Shown: positions 8,693 to 18,468, numbered from the stretch's first letter. The stretch is 64,000 nt of DNA from an uncultured Paracoccaceae bacterium (GCA_951812305.1 CATOSB010000003.1:30001-94000); one strand, 5' to 3'. Numbers and translations are program-made. Notes: generated by a model not told the origin, from the sequence alone.

Positions 8693-11581
8693 TTACGCGG
8701 CCAAGAGCCCGAAATCGATCCGCTTATCCAGATCGACCTCGAAGCGGCCATAAGGGTTGATGTGTAGGTAGATGAGCGGGGACAGGCCGCGATAATCCTC
8801 AGGGGACAAGCGGGCGGCCACATCGGGGTTGCGCAGGACGGACTGCACCATCCGCGTGTTCACGTAGACCAGTGACGATTGTAGCAAGTGCAACGCGTGA
8901 GCAGCGGTCTCCTGATCCCGCACACGATTGGTGGCAATTTCACCGCCCTTGCCAAAGAACACGAAGCTGTTGGCGCTGTTCCAGTTCTCGACGACGTTCA
9001 ATCCCTCATGAATTTCCCGACGGAAGGCCTCTGAGCGCAGATAGCGGCACAGAAAAATCGTCTTTATGGCGCGACCAAGCTCCGCCAGCGCCTTGTAGGT
9101 GGGGTGCATCACATCGGATCGGGCGAACCGGCGAAGGATGGCCTCGGGATCAGCCGTCCCGTGCTGCATGGCCGCTGCGTATTTGACCATCTCGTCATAC
9201 TGGCGTTCGATCTCGCCCCAATCGACCACGCCCGACAGGATCGGAAGGAGATTGGGCAGTTGCCCTCGCATACCCGCACTAGGGAGGGCGAGTTTCTGCC
9301 GCGCAATTGCCTTGAGGCGCGGCGCAAGCTCAAAGCCCAGAAGATGGCAGAAAGCAAAGCCAACTGCGCTTTGGCCGTGGCTGTCCACATACTGCCGTTG
9401 GATTTCCATGTCCGTGCAATGCCGTAAGACACCCTCAATCATTGCGGCTACCTCAGAGGACGAACAACGCTTCAGCTGAGAATAAATGCAGGTCGCCTGA
9501 CGCTCTACATGCCAATAAATCATGACGCCGCGCCCGCCATAGCGCGCATGCCACTCCGTCATCAGATTGCGATCCCAGGCCCCGAACTTGGTGGAATCCC
9601 CAGCACATGTTGTGCCCGGCGTGCCCCAGATTTCCGGTTCGCGAATTGCAAGCGTTGCATTGGCAACCTGCGCGCAAGCCGCCTTTAAGGAAGCCGGGTC
9701 AATATACCGTCTGCGAATGTGCAGAAGTTCGTCATAACTGACATCGGGTGAACCAGCGGCCACGCGTTTCAGGCCCGCGTTGGTTCCCAAGCCGTAAAGG
9801 CAGAGCAACAGGCGTTGATCTCGCACGGCAGGCGGCAGAGCCTCCCGACTGGCCGAGGTCTGAAAGCCGCTCAAAAACCCAGTATCGAGTGCTGTTTCTT
9901 TGAGAACATCCAAAAGCCCGGTCATCGGCCACGCCCGGGCAACCTCGCTTTTCAGCGTGGCCAAACCAGGCGGCTCTGGGGCTGGCGCAAAGGGCGTAAT
10001 GGAAATCCGGTTCTCCCCACCCCGCCGCAAGCGCACCTTATCATTGTCAGGCAAGGTGGCGTTCAACAGCCGCAGTTCCTTCTCCAGCTCGGCTTTCACG
10101 CCCGCGACAAAGCCTCTTGCATCCTGCGATAGCCCCAGATCAGCGTAGTAGGAATCTCGACGCGTGTCGAAATCTCCCGGCAGGTCATCATCCGGGTTGC
10201 GGTAGCGGTCCGCACCTTCGATCCATATCTCTTTGGCGCGGATGCGTTCGCGAAGCTGTGTCAGCACACAGAGCTCGAAGGACACAACATTGACCCGACC
10301 ATTCTCATCAATGACTGCGCTGCGCCATTTTCCGGGAATGATCCCTGCTGGAATATCATTTTCAGAAACAACCCGGCGACCGGCTTCCGCAAACCGGACA
10401 ATCAGAACCAAGGCGGTCAATATCGGATGCCACATTGCATTGTTCGAGCGAAATCGCAAAGCCCGGAGCAACGGTGGCAGCATGCGGCGGTAGTGGCTGG
10501 CATATGAGTTGCGCATGGTCTGTTGGATGCGCGTGTCCAAGGTACCCTTGGCGCGATGTTCGTCAATGACTGCCCGGAGTTTAGCCGCCCCAGCGATAGG
10601 GAAGATAACGTCTTCAATCCGACCCTCGGGATGATCCAGCGCGGCCATGGCAATCTCGACAAGCAAACGCTCCTTGCCATGAACCGCGCCTATATCTGCC
10701 GCGATGCCCTGAATGACCTTTCGGCGTGACCGTGTTCCCAGGCGATGAACCACCTCCAAAAGCAGGTCAATGAGGCCGTCAATCAGCTGAGAGCGGCGAT
10801 GCATCAGGTAGACCGCAAGAAGCCCGAAGCGCTTCTCGGGCGCATGGCGACGCATTTCCGAGGCGGTTTCGCCTTCTACCTGACATGCAATACGCATCAC
10901 CCAACCGCGTTCGACATCACCAAGAATATCCAATGGAAGATTGAGCGCCGCGACAAAGGACACCTTTTGCGCCGTCAGCAGTACGCTGTCTAGCGTTGCA
11001 GCACCGACATCATCCTTCAGACGCTGAAACCCCGTTGTCGCCAAGGGCTCAGACAGCGTCCATTCTAACTGCGTAACCCTCTCGGTCGATAACCGCGATG
11101 CCACCTTCGTCAAATACCCCTCGCGGAAATCCCGACGGGCCGCGCGCGCAAGCCGCTCCATGATCTTCACTGAAGGAACAAACACGTTCATTTGACGGGC
11201 CTGTGCATAGCCCCGCTCAACCCAATCCGCCAAGTTCAGGTCACGCCCACCGAGCTGTTCAATCATCCATGCCTGGAGTCTGGCCCGATCACGATCAGAA
11301 GCCCGGCGAAACCCGAGAAAATCCAGAATACTCGCACGTTGCCGCCGCGCGGTGTCACTGGAAAAAGAGTAGGAAAGATCGTCTGTCGCCCCAATCTGGT
11401 CAGCAACGTACACGATCACATCAGGGTCAAGATCACCGCGCGTGGCAGGAAACCGGCCATGCTGGCGAAAAAAGAGGAGTTGGCATGCAATCGCGACCCG
11501 CGACTTCGCCCCAAACCGGTTTAGAAACTCAAAATCCGAATATGAAAGCCCCCACGTTGAGGCAAATGCTTGCTCTATCAT
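8693..11581 (-). CDS. tnpA: Tn3-family transposase 1
   Basis: The 962-aa protein is a Tn3-family transposase of normal length. The N-terminal DNA-binding part ([22 protein letters not shown]4158-type) is followed by long helical domains and the DDE domain. The catalytic acids are probably D in [14 protein letters not shown] in [16 protein letters not shown] and E in [14 protein letters not shown]. The C-terminus is complete ([19 protein letters not shown]). The ATG at 11581 is preferred over one eight codons upstream because it has GGAGG about five bases before it. It makes cointegrates. A broken second copy is at 56676-62373. Confidence 0.93.
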   Translation of the reverse strand: MIEQAFASTWGLSYSDFEFLNRFGAKSRVAIACQLLFFRQHGRFPATRGDLDPDVIVYVADQIGATDDLSYSFSSDTARRQRASILDFLGFRRASDRDRARLQAWMIEQLGGRDLNLADWVERGYAQARQMNVFVPSVKIMERLARAARRDFREGYLTKVASRLSTERVTQLEWTLSEPLATTGFQRLKDDVGAATLDSVLLTAQKVSFVAALNLPLDILGDVERGWVMRIACQVEGETASEMRRHAPEKRFGLLAVYLMHRRSQLIDGLIDLLLEVVHRLGTRSRRKVIQGIAADIGAVHGKERLLVEIAMAALDHPEGRIEDVIFPIAGAAKLRAVIDEHRAKGTLDTRIQQTMRNSYASHYRRMLPPLLRALRFRSNNAMWHPILTALVLIVRFAEAGRRVVSENDIPAGIIPGKWRSAVIDENGRVNVVSFELCVLTQLRERIRAKEIWIEGADRYRNPDDDLPGDFDTRRDSYYADLGLSQDARGFVAGVKAELEKELRLLNATLPDNDKVRLRRGGENRISITPFAPAPEPPGLATLKSEVARAWPMTGLLDVLKETALDTGFLSGFQTSASREALPPAVRDQRLLLCLYGLGTNAGLKRVAAGSPDVSYDELLHIRRRYIDPASLKAACAQVANATLAIREPEIWGTPGTTCAGDSTKFGAWDRNLMTEWHARYGGRGVMIYWHVERQATCIYSQLKRCSSSEVAAMIEGVLRHCTDMEIQRQYVDSHGQSAVGFAFCHLLGFELAPRLKAIARQKLALPSAGMRGQLPNLLPILSGVVDWGEIERQYDEMVKYAAAMQHGTADPEAILRRFARSDVMHPTYKALAELGRAIKTIFLCRYLRSEAFRREIHEGLNVVENWNSANSFVFFGKGGEIATNRVRDQETAAHALHLLQSSLVYVNTRMVQSVLRNPDVAARLSPEDYRGLSPLIYLHINPYGRFEVDLDKRIDFGLLAA

Positions 11582-11650
11582 GACCCCTCCAGACGCAAGC
11601 ATCATCCAACATCAGCTCTGGCCGTCAATCAGCCTTTCGTTCCCTGTACG

Positions 11651-11688
11651 TTCTTTCAAAAGCCCAAATATGCAGCTTCGGGCCAGCT
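11651..11688. repeat. right 38-bp terminal inverted repeat of Tn3-family transposon 1
   Basis: Exact complement of 5888-5925. The tnpA start lies about 70 bases inside. In the second copy of this transposon the equivalent repeat is cut at 62463 by an IS110-family element. Confidence 0.88.
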
Positions 11689-11919
11689 AGGCCTGGGTCG
11701 CATGAGAACTTGCTTTCCGGCAATGCGGAACTTCGCAATGGTTTCCTGCAAAAGACCAGGATCTTTCGATGAGTAATAACCCCTGTGAAGCTTTTCCAAC
11801 TCACGAACAGTCTGTAGCTTCAGGGGAGGTTCGGGATAACCTAATCGTCTCAGCAGGCTTTCCACCTGGTGATCAATGTCATGGGCAATCTTTGCCTTTA
11901 GTGGCAAATTTTTGGCCAA
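11689..11919 (-). pseudogene. ImmA/IrrE-type peptidase, N-terminal fragment
   Basis: The first 75 or so residues (LPLKAKIAHDIDHQVESLLR, then YPEPPLKLQTVRELEKLHRG) resemble the N-terminal region of ImmA/IrrE metallopeptidases that pair with XRE regulators. The frame then runs into the right repeat of Tn3-family transposon 1, and the HEXXH zinc motif is lost. It lies 24 bases after the XRE gene in the same direction, the usual arrangement for such regulator-protease pairs. Family assignment is from layout and general resemblance. Confidence 0.6.
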
Positions 11920-11943
11920 TTCCCCTACTCCTTGCGTCCTTAA

Positions 11944-12426
11944 TTACCCATGATTTTCGGTCAAGACAGAGATCAATCCGTCAAGTGCTGCTTGTTCTTC
12001 AGGATTGAGTTTCTCAATGGATTCAGAACGAGCTGCATATCGAACAGCTTCCTCAACGAACGTCACATCTTTGGGAACAGTCAGTCCTGACAGTCCCATA
12101 AGTCGATGTTGAGAAACGCCAAAAACCATTGCGAGCTGATAGAGAGTTCTAGGCTCAGGTTCAAAGCCCGCATCATGTTCGATATTCATTAGCTCTGCGA
12201 GTTCAACATCTGCCTTCTCTGCTAATTCCTCCAAGGACAGATTGTCCTTTCGCCGTTTCAATTGAACGAAGCGACCCAATGCAACACGTGCATCGTCGAG
12301 CACTGACACGTTAGCGTCAGAAGCATCAAAGATCGGGTCTATGCCAAGCAGTCCAGCACCAACTTCTGCCCCGGCTTCACGTTTGGACATGGTTGCACAC
12401 CAGCTCTTTGAGATATCGAATTTCAT
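11944..12426 (-). CDS. XRE-family transcriptional regulator
   Basis: The 160-aa protein has a helix-turn-helix of the XRE/Cro type at about residues 55-110 (RRKDNLSLEELAEKADVELA, then LYQLAMVFGVSQHRLMGLSG). The C-terminal 45 residues would bind a partner or ligand. It follows the interrupted acetyltransferase gene by one base and precedes an ImmA-like fragment, so it belongs to a four-gene operon starting at 14469. Regulators of this form usually repress their own operon and are removed by the ImmA protease; here the protease gene is broken. Confidence 0.8.
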   Translation of the reverse strand: MKFDISKSWCATMSKREAGAEVGAGLLGIDPIFDASDANVSVLDDARVALGRFVQLKRRKDNLSLEELAEKADVELAELMNIEHDAGFEPEPRTLYQLAMVFGVSQHRLMGLSGLTVPKDVTFVEEAVRYAARSESIEKLNPEEQAALDGLISVLTENHG

Positions 12427-12488
12427 ATCATTCTCCTTTTCTAACGAAGGCTTCAGCTTGTTCGGGTGTCATTTCGAAGTAGCGAAGC

Positions 12489-13678
12489 CTTACCACCCTT
12501 CAATTTAGCCAGACATCCCAGAGCTTGGGGATTTTGGCATAACCTGCGAGGCATCGTCGGATAGCACGAAGGCCTGTCTTGAAGAGAGAGCATAAGGACC
12601 TTCGGGCTTTTCGAATCCCCTTTTTTCGCCGCGTATTGCGACGTGGTGCTCTTCGTTTGCTCCGGTTGAAACAGCCCAGTACATGGCGATTGCCAGCACC
12701 AAAATGAGGCGGGCCAATCGATCCGGCTTTTTGATCTGGCTTTGAGTAATTTCAAAGCCCCGGGTTTTGAAGTCGGAGAACATGGCTTCAATTCCCCAAC
12801 GCATTCCATAATCGAGCACCTTGTACTCGGACGGTGCTGCATTCATGGCAATAATCCAAGGCTCTTTGTGCCCCTCTTCGTGAAGCACTCCAATGTTGCT
12901 AAAGACGCCCGTTCCGTAAAGCTCAGCGTTTACAAGCCCTTCGGGCATCAGTTGGGCAATTTCGCGCGTCATCATCTCGCCACCCTGATGTTGCAGTGTG
13001 ATATTTCCCTTCATGCGCAGCCGGTAGTCCCATCCAGCCTCCTGGCACCATGCGACCAATCGGGCGGTTCCATAAAACCGATCTCCCGCCAGCAACACAC
13101 GCGCATCCGCCGGGAGCCATGGGCGGACTGCTTCCAAAAGCTCATGTTGCACGCGCCATCCAATCGGCCCTTTGGTCTGGCGTACACGCCAGGCGACCGG
13201 GAGGGCCCGATCCCGCATCCGCACCGATAACATCAAAACCTCATGCCCTTCGTTGAGCTTGCTTTGATCAAGGGCCACCACAATCGTTTCTCCGGCCTCA
13301 CACTGGCGGCGGAAAATTTCACCAACATAGGCCTGCATGATCTCATCAGTATCGATGTGAGGATTGCCCAGAACCCGCGAAATGTATTGATAGCGGTGGT
13401 CCACAGAGCCGATATCGCGGGGCAAAGCAGCCGCATTTTCCATCAGATTGACGCTGCGCGTGTTCAAAATCACGCTTGCTATGATGCACAATCCCTCCCG
13501 GCGCGACTTGTGATACCCGAGCAAGCGGTCCTGAAAATCCGCCTCAACCTTCGAATAAAGCTCTGAAAAACAAACATTTCCCAACAAACCAGCCTCCAAT
13601 GTCAGCAGTGGAGACTCCTTGAATCACACAGATCAGACAAACGTCAAATCAGATCCGGAAATTTTGAAGGGTGGTAAG
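12489..13678 (-). mobile_element. IS4-family element, copy 1, 1190 bp
   Basis: Ends are CTTACCACCCTTCAA and its complement TTGAAGGGTGGTAAG. The 10 bases GTAGCGAAGC flank both sides (12479-12488 and 13679-13688), consistent with an IS4 duplication. Removal restores the acetyltransferase reading frame. Identical or nearly identical copies are at 59163-61961 and 62805-63994. Confidence 0.95.
12505..13599 (-). CDS. IS4-family transposase
   Basis: The 364-aa protein fills the element. The DDE acids are probably D in VVALDQSKLNEGHEV (about 105), D in LLAGDRFYGTARLV (about 165) and E in the YREK-type motif YGMRWGIEAMFSDFK, which keeps Y, R, E and K at the IS4 spacing. The start is a TTG; no ATG precedes it in frame close by. 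The gene appears intact. It would move the element by cut-and-paste. Confidence 0.9.
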   Translation of the reverse strand: MEAGLLGNVCFSELYSKVEADFQDRLLGYHKSRREGLCIIASVILNTRSVNLMENAAALPRDIGSVDHRYQYISRVLGNPHIDTDEIMQAYVGEIFRRQCEAGETIVVALDQSKLNEGHEVLMLSVRMRDRALPVAWRVRQTKGPIGWRVQHELLEAVRPWLPADARVLLAGDRFYGTARLVAWCQEAGWDYRLRMKGNITLQHQGGEMMTREIAQLMPEGLVNAELYGTGVFSNIGVLHEEGHKEPWIIAMNAAPSEYKVLDYGMRWGIEAMFSDFKTRGFEITQSQIKKPDRLARLILVLAIAMYWAVSTGANEEHHVAIRGEKRGFEKPEGPYALSSRQAFVLSDDASQVMPKSPSSGMSG

Positions 13679-14259
13679 GTAGCGAAGCTTCTGGTAGTTG
13701 TCATCCAGCCCCAAGTCTGTCATGCTAACTTTGTTTGCGTAAAAATCATTGGCTTGCGGGAGTGAATGTAATCCCACACGGCCTTTGAAACCCTCCAGTA
13801 TACTGTGCTCAATGGCAGCGCGGATAAGTATTGAACCGCAACCTGCAAACCTTGGAGTCGCGTCAACGACTTCCCGACGGTTCCAAGGCGCCGCTTCCAG
13901 AAAATCGACATAAACCAGATGGTCGTTTTTCTGAGATTCAATTCGAGCGCGATGAGTTAGCTCTGTGATCATCATGGCCTGTGTCATGTTTTCACAATTG
14001 ATCGAAAAGCACTGATTATCGAGTCGCATCTCAATGCCTTGGGTCTTTGCTCGCCAATCCCAATGCCTACTTTGTGGCCAGAATTTACGTTCGATGCCTT
14101 TGCGGTTGAGCGCCTTGAGCATATCCAGAAGTTCCGGTGTCCACTCAGCTTCCCAGTCAGCAAGGTTTTTGTCTGTAATGCCATCCCACAATTCGGCATC
14201 TACCATCTGTTCTGACCGAAGGTCATAAAGCTGGATGGGCGTGGAATCGGGATGTGAGG

Positions 14260-14469
14260 TCATAGCATCATGATCTCAGATTTTTCAGATGTCGCCTCAT
14301 CCTCAAAATACAGTTTGCCACCTTGTTCAAGCCGCTCTTCAACCCGCTGATATAAGCGTAGCGCCTGACGCATCAGCACTGTTTTGCTCAAATCTTTCTT
14401 ATCACAGAGCGCTCCAAGCACATCCATTTCGGTCTCTGTGAGGTTCAGAGTCATTGTTTTTTTGGTCAT
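14260..14469 (-). CDS. ribbon-helix-helix protein, probable antitoxin or repressor
   Basis: The 69-aa protein has the small-protein form of a ribbon-helix-helix DNA-binding domain: a beta strand (MTLNLTETEMDVL), then two helices (CDKKDLSKTVLMRQALRLYQ). It starts at an ATG at 14469 with GGAGGTTAT-like complement upstream; a start six codons earlier is possible. Its stop overlaps the acetyltransferase start by four bases. In RHH-GNAT pairs the RHH protein neutralises the toxin and represses the operon; that function here is inference. Confidence 0.7.
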   Translation of the reverse strand: MTKKTMTLNLTETEMDVLGALCDKKDLSKTVLMRQALRLYQRVEERLEQGGKLYFEDEATSEKSEIMML

Positions 14470-14622
14470 CGATAACCTCCGTTGCACGATAATTAGGCAA
14501 AAAACATGGATTTGTCAATATATCAAATATCCTAAAAACAGCTATTGCCCAGCTAAAAATCAGCTATTATATGATTGAGGCAGCGACGCGCATGGTGCGC
14601 GCCAAATAAAAGGAACTGCCAG
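14470..14622. promoter_or_regulatory. divergent AT-rich promoter region
   Basis: This short AT-rich stretch separates the leftward RHH operon from the rightward multiubiquitin-like gene. It contains repeated CAGCTATT (near 14539 and 14565) and several AT tracts. It presumably holds both promoters and possibly an operator for the RHH or XRE protein; no box is clear enough to assign. Confidence 0.35.
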
Positions 14623-14856
14623 ATGGCTGATGCAATTGATCTAGAAAACTGGGCCAAGGAAAATCCTGGGTGCTCAATTCCTGAAAACGCTCACTACAGA
14701 GTCAGACTTTGGGATGGTGATGGCTTCGAGGAAAAAAGAGACCTCGATGTTTCAAAGCCATCAGGACAGAAAGTTCTGGAAGCATTCGAGAGATTCCCAA
14801 CCGACGAATATATCCTCATGCTGTTGGACCGCACTGGTTTGGGCCTGTACGGATGA
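14623..14856 (+). pseudogene. multiubiquitin-like protein, truncated at the transposon end
   Basis: The 78-residue frame has a stretch (HYRVRLWDGDGFEEKRDLDV then PSGQKVLEAFERFPTDEYIL) whose pattern resembles one beta-grasp unit of bacterial multiubiquitin-domain proteins, in which a GxxLLxxxG-like helix is followed by P..EY.L. Those proteins occur in operons with E1, E2 and JAB-like enzymes. The frame continues only into the terminal repeat of Tn3-family transposon 2 (last residues GLGLYG), so it is cut off in its first unit. AAGGA lies at good distance from the ATG. Family call is by eye from pattern and is tentative. Confidence 0.45.
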
Positions 14857-14880
14857 ATGGAACGGTGAGGGGTCATAAGG
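14841..14880. repeat. left 40-bp terminal inverted repeat of Tn3-family transposon 2
   Basis: Complement of 18482-18521 except for one base near the middle (G here, T there). The inner end ATAAGG resembles the common TAAG ending of Tn3 repeats. Confidence 0.88.
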
Positions 14881-15436
14881 CCTGTTTTTCGTCGAGACAT
14901 CTATAGATGGTTGCTGGATGCACATTGAAGGTTCTGGCGACAGCGGAGATGGACTGACCATTTTTTACCAGATCTCGAACGACTTCTTTTTGATCCTGAC
15001 GGAGTTTTGAAGGTCGTCCGAAAGCGACACCACGGGCCAAAGCTGCTTTACGACCTTCCTGGGTTCGGGTCAGGATCAGCGACCTCTCGAATTCTGCGAT
15101 GCCACCAAAGACGGTCATTATCATCTTGCCTGCGGGTGAGGTTGTATCGGCCCAAGGTTCGTCAAGCGATTGTAAACCAGCGTTTTTCTCATTCAAGGCT
15201 TCGGCGATGCGCAAGAGCTCTGCTGTTGATCTCGCCAACCGATCGAGCTTGGTTACGACGACAACATCATCTTTGCGTAGCTGACCCAGTATTGCTTCCA
15301 TCTGCGGGCGCCTCTTCGCAGCCCCCGAGACTTTCTCTTCGAAGAAGCTCTCGCAGCCAGCGTCAGCCAGCCGCGAGAGCTGCGTGTCCAACGTTTGTTC
15401 CTTGGTGGAGGCCCTCGCATAACCGATCTGCGTCGC
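14873..15436 (-). CDS. tnpR: serine recombinase (resolvase) of Tn3-family transposon 2, start codon unclear
   Basis: The protein has a serine recombinase pattern: QIGYARASTKEQTLDTQ with the catalytic Ser, KLDRLARS, FGGIAEFERSLILTRTQEG and a C-terminal helix-turn-helix (GQSISAVARTFNVHPATIY). However, the in-frame codons between the upstream TGA (15476-15478) and the catalytic motif include no ATG, GTG, TTG or CTG; the first conventional one is a TTG after the catalytic Ser at 15391, which would delete the nucleophile. Either a rare start is used or the start has been mutated. It lies about 25 bases from the tnpA start, leaving no room for a res site between the genes. Confidence 0.8.
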   Translation of the reverse strand, partial: ATQIGYARASTKEQTLDTQLSRLADAGCESFFEEKVSGAAKRRPQMEAILGQLRKDDVVVVTKLDRLARSTAELLRIAEALNEKNAGLQSLDEPWADTTSPAGKMIMTVFGGIAEFERSLILTRTQEGRKAALARGVAFGRPSKLRQDQKEVVRDLVKNGQSISAVARTFNVHPATIYRCLDEKQAL

Positions 15437-15459
15437 AAATGTTGTGAGTTTCGCACAGA

Positions 15460-18400
15460 ATGCCGACGCGGTTTCTCAGTGACGCGCAGCGGGAACGATA
15501 CGGGCGATACGATGAGCCGCCCAGCCGGGACCAGATAGCGCGATATTTCTACCTGGATGCGGCGGACCGTGAAATCATCGCTCGGTTGCGCGGCGCCCAC
15601 AATCGTCTGGGCTTCGCCCTTCAGCTCGGAACTGTTCGGTTCCTTGGCGTGCTTCCGAGCAGGTTCGAGGACATTCCTGATGCCGTGGTCGAGACGATTA
15701 CTACACAGCTCGATCTGCCCACGACACCTTCTCTGGCTGCTTACAGGGCTGGGCGACCTAAAAAACGCCATGCAGCGATGATCCGGAAGACCTACGGTTT
15801 TCGAGAACTGACCGATGATGCCAACGCCCGATTTTGCCTGACGCGCTGGCTCTATACGTTGTGCTGGTCTGGTGACGATCGACCGAGTCTGCTGATTGAT
15901 CGGGCCACGGCGTGGATGTTGGCACACAAGATACTGCTGCCGGGGATCAGCACCCTGGAACGTCTCGTTGCCCGCATCCGCGATCGCGCGCACCGACGGC
16001 TGTGGCGTAATTTGTTTGATGCGTTGTCGGACGTGCAGCGCCAGAAGATCGGCGCCCTGCTCGACGGAGAAGGTGGATCGTTTCGCACGCTCGATGCCTT
16101 GCGTGCTGCGCCGACAAAGCGAACTATGACAGAACTGATGCGCCATTTCCATCGCATCGACGCCATTCGTGCCTACGGGCTGGCACCGCCGTCGCCAGCG
16201 ATGGTTCCGAATGCGCTCACTCAGCGCCTGGCCAAGGTGGCCAGAACAATGCAACCATCTGCTATCGCCGCCGCCAAGGAGCCGCGTCGCACCGCGATTG
16301 TTGCTGCCTTGTTCCACACGCTGGAAGCGGTCGCCATTGACGATGCAGTGGAGCTGTTCGACGCCTTGATGGCGGATATTTTCCGAGACGCTAAAGCTGC
16401 CAGAAAACGAAAAAGGATGCGCAGCCTTGGCGATCTGGACGCTGCTGCTCTGGCGCTGCGCAACCTTGCGCGGCGCGTCATGACCGATGACGACGATACA
16501 GATCTGACTTTCCAGACTTGGCGCAGTGCTCTCTATGCCGATTTGAATTACGGAGCCCTCACTGACGCTGCCGACCGCGTCGATGCTCTGGCCAAGCCAC
16601 CCGAAGACAAACCGCTGGAGGAATTGCTTGCAAAATGGCGCACGACGCAGACCTTGTTTCGTAACCTCCTCGCGCGCATCACGTTTGATGCTTCGCCCAA
16701 GGGCCAGCCTGTCAAAGAGGCGCTCGATTATCTGCGCGGCGGCGAGAATTGGGGGAAAGCCAATATGCAGGATGCGCCGACCGGCGTCCTGCGTGGGGCT
16801 TGGTGCAAATACGCCCTTGATGACAGGGGAAAGGTCGCGGACAATAAGGCTTTCGTTTCTGCGGTATGCGAGGCTTGGCAGGGCGCACTCAAAACCCGCG
16901 ACATTTTCGTGCGCGGTGGGGTGCGGTTCAATGACCCCAGAAATGGTCTGTTGAGTGGCGAAGCATGGCGCGCAGCGAAGCCAACCGTATGTCGCGCCCT
17001 TGAACGCTCCCCAGACGGAGAGGCCGAACTGGCCACGCTCGCCGAACAACTCGATCAAGCTTATCGCCGCCCCGCCGAAAATTTCGACGCCAATCCGGCG
17101 GCAAGGATTGAAACAGCGAGTGGGAAAGCGCGGCTCGCCCTCTCGCCACTCGATCGTATCGAAGAGCCAGACAGCCTGAGGAAGCTGAAAGCCTCCATGC
17201 GAAAAAGACTTCCGAAGGTTGATCTCTCGGACGTGCTCCTGGAAGTCGCCAACCGCACAGGGTTTGCACAGGACTTTACCCATGTCACAGAACGGCAGGC
17301 ACGTGTCGGTGGTTTCCAGACCAGCCTGTGCGCCGTGCTGCTCGCTGAAGCCTGCAATATTGGCTTCGAACCGATCACACAGCCAACCCTTGAAGCGCTC
17401 AAGCGCGACAGGCTTTCCTGGATCGGCCGGAACTTCATTCGCGCTGAAACAATTACGGCGGCCAACGCTCGTCTCGTCGCGGTTCATAATGAATTGCCGA
17501 TCGTTCGGCATTGGGGAGCCGGTGACGTCGCCTCCGCCGATGGTGTGCGCTTTTCCGCTCCGCCGACCATCATCCATGCCGGACCAAACCCGAAATATTT
17601 CCAGACCGGGCGAGGCATCACACTCTACAATCTGGTTTCCGATCAGTTCACCGGCCTCAATGCCCTCGTCGTGCCCGGAACCCTGCGCGATAGCATGTTC
17701 ATCCTGGCGCTCCTGCTCGACCAGGAAACCGATCTCGATCCTGTGGAAATCATGACCGACACCGCCGCCTATTCCGATATCGTCTTCGGGCTCTTTTGGT
17801 TGCTCGGCTATCAGTTCAGCCCGCGTCTCGCCGATATCGGCCAGACCCGGCTCTGGCGCATCGACCCGAAGGCCGACTATGGTCTGCTTGATCCGCTTGC
17901 GCGCAACAGGGTCAATATTCGGGTGATCATCGAGAACTGGGAGGATTTGCTGCGCTTGGCCGGATCGCTGAAGCTCGGGCACATCCATGCCGGCACAGTC
18001 ATGCGCACGCTGCAGGTGCGCGAACGTGCCACCGCACTCGCCAAGGCCCTCGGAGAGCTGGGCAAGATCATAAAATCCCTGCACATCCTCAGCTTCATCA
18101 ACGATGAGGAAAAAAGGCGGCGCATCTTGATCCAACTCAACCGACAGGAACTGCGACATGGCTTGGCACGACGCGTCTGCCATGGTGAGCGTGGCCAAAT
18201 CCGTAAACCCTATCGGCAAGGGCAAGAGGAACAACTTGGAGCGCTTGGGTTCGCCCTCAACGTGATTACCTATTGGAATGCAACCTACATGCAGACCGTG
18301 CTCGACCAGCTCGAAGCTGAGGGCCAGACAATCAGTCCAGCAGATGTTGCGCGAATATCGCCGCTCACACACAGACATATCAATTTCCTCGGCAGGCACG

Positions 18401-18468
18401 CATTCGTCCTGCCGGAAAACATCGCCGACGGGGAACTGCGTCCTCTTCGATACCCTAATTCCGAATAG
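15460..18468 (+). CDS. tnpA: Tn3-family transposase 2
   Basis: The 1002-aa protein is a full-length Tn3-family transposase. The N-terminus (PTRFLSDAQRERYGRYDEPP) is the DUF4158-type DNA-binding region. The catalytic acids are probably D in VASADGVRFSAPP, D in IMTDTAAYSDIVFGLF and E in QLNRQELRHGLARRVC. The C-terminal HINFLGRHAFVLPE matches the YxxxNxxGRY-type end of the family. It catalyses replicative transposition between the 40-bp repeats. The long open frame on the opposite strand is a shadow of this high-GC gene. Confidence 0.95.
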   Translation: MPTRFLSDAQRERYGRYDEPPSRDQIARYFYLDAADREIIARLRGAHNRLGFALQLGTVRFLGVLPSRFEDIPDAVVETITTQLDLPTTPSLAAYRAGRPKKRHAAMIRKTYGFRELTDDANARFCLTRWLYTLCWSGDDRPSLLIDRATAWMLAHKILLPGISTLERLVARIRDRAHRRLWRNLFDALSDVQRQKIGALLDGEGGSFRTLDALRAAPTKRTMTELMRHFHRIDAIRAYGLAPPSPAMVPNALTQRLAKVARTMQPSAIAAAKEPRRTAIVAALFHTLEAVAIDDAVELFDALMADIFRDAKAARKRKRMRSLGDLDAAALALRNLARRVMTDDDDTDLTFQTWRSALYADLNYGALTDAADRVDALAKPPEDKPLEELLAKWRTTQTLFRNLLARITFDASPKGQPVKEALDYLRGGENWGKANMQDAPTGVLRGAWCKYALDDRGKVADNKAFVSAVCEAWQGALKTRDIFVRGGVRFNDPRNGLLSGEAWRAAKPTVCRALERSPDGEAELATLAEQLDQAYRRPAENFDANPAARIETASGKARLALSPLDRIEEPDSLRKLKASMRKRLPKVDLSDVLLEVANRTGFAQDFTHVTERQARVGGFQTSLCAVLLAEACNIGFEPITQPTLEALKRDRLSWIGRNFIRAETITAANARLVAVHNELPIVRHWGAGDVASADGVRFSAPPTIIHAGPNPKYFQTGRGITLYNLVSDQFTGLNALVVPGTLRDSMFILALLLDQETDLDPVEIMTDTAAYSDIVFGLFWLLGYQFSPRLADIGQTRLWRIDPKADYGLLDPLARNRVNIRVIIENWEDLLRLAGSLKLGHIHAGTVMRTLQVRERATALAKALGELGKIIKSLHILSFINDEEKRRRILIQLNRQELRHGLARRVCHGERGQIRKPYRQGQEEQLGALGFALNVITYWNATYMQTVLDQLEAEGQTISPADVARISPLTHRHINFLGRHAFVLPENIADGELRPLRYPNSE

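Larger units (their letters stand above)
5888..11688 (-). mobile_element. Tn3-family transposon 1, 5.8 kb
   Basis: The element is bounded by perfect 38-bp inverted repeats (5888-5925 and 11651-11688) and carries, reading on the minus strand, tnpA, a decayed passenger gene, a probable res site, tnpR and a 162-aa gene. The 8 bases TAGGCCTG lie directly outside both repeats, longer than the usual 5-bp Tn3 duplication. The left flank is an IS66 fragment and the right flank is an ImmA-like gene, so the two sides do not rejoin into one target. A partial second copy lies at 56558-62463. Confidence 0.9.
12428..14263 (-). pseudogene. GNAT acetyltransferase gene split by IS4
   Basis: The upstream piece (14263 to about 13679) encodes a protein with a GNAT acetyl-CoA region (CGSILIRAAIEHSILEGFKG, then VGLHSLPQANDFYANKVSMT). 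IS4 interrupts it at the codons for KLRY. Removing the IS4 element and one copy of its duplication restores KLRYFEMTPEQAEAFVRKGE followed by a stop at 12428, the usual C-terminal form of this family. The gene starts with a 4-base overlap to a ribbon-helix-helix gene, an arrangement seen in RHH-GNAT toxin-antitoxin pairs. Toxin function is inference; the protein is longer (about 210 aa) than typical TacT toxins. Confidence 0.75.

Noticed and set aside
15253..18399. Open frame of 1048 residues on the minus strand
   Set aside because: It is the antisense shadow of the Tn3-family transposase at 15460-18468, with no domain or family pattern.
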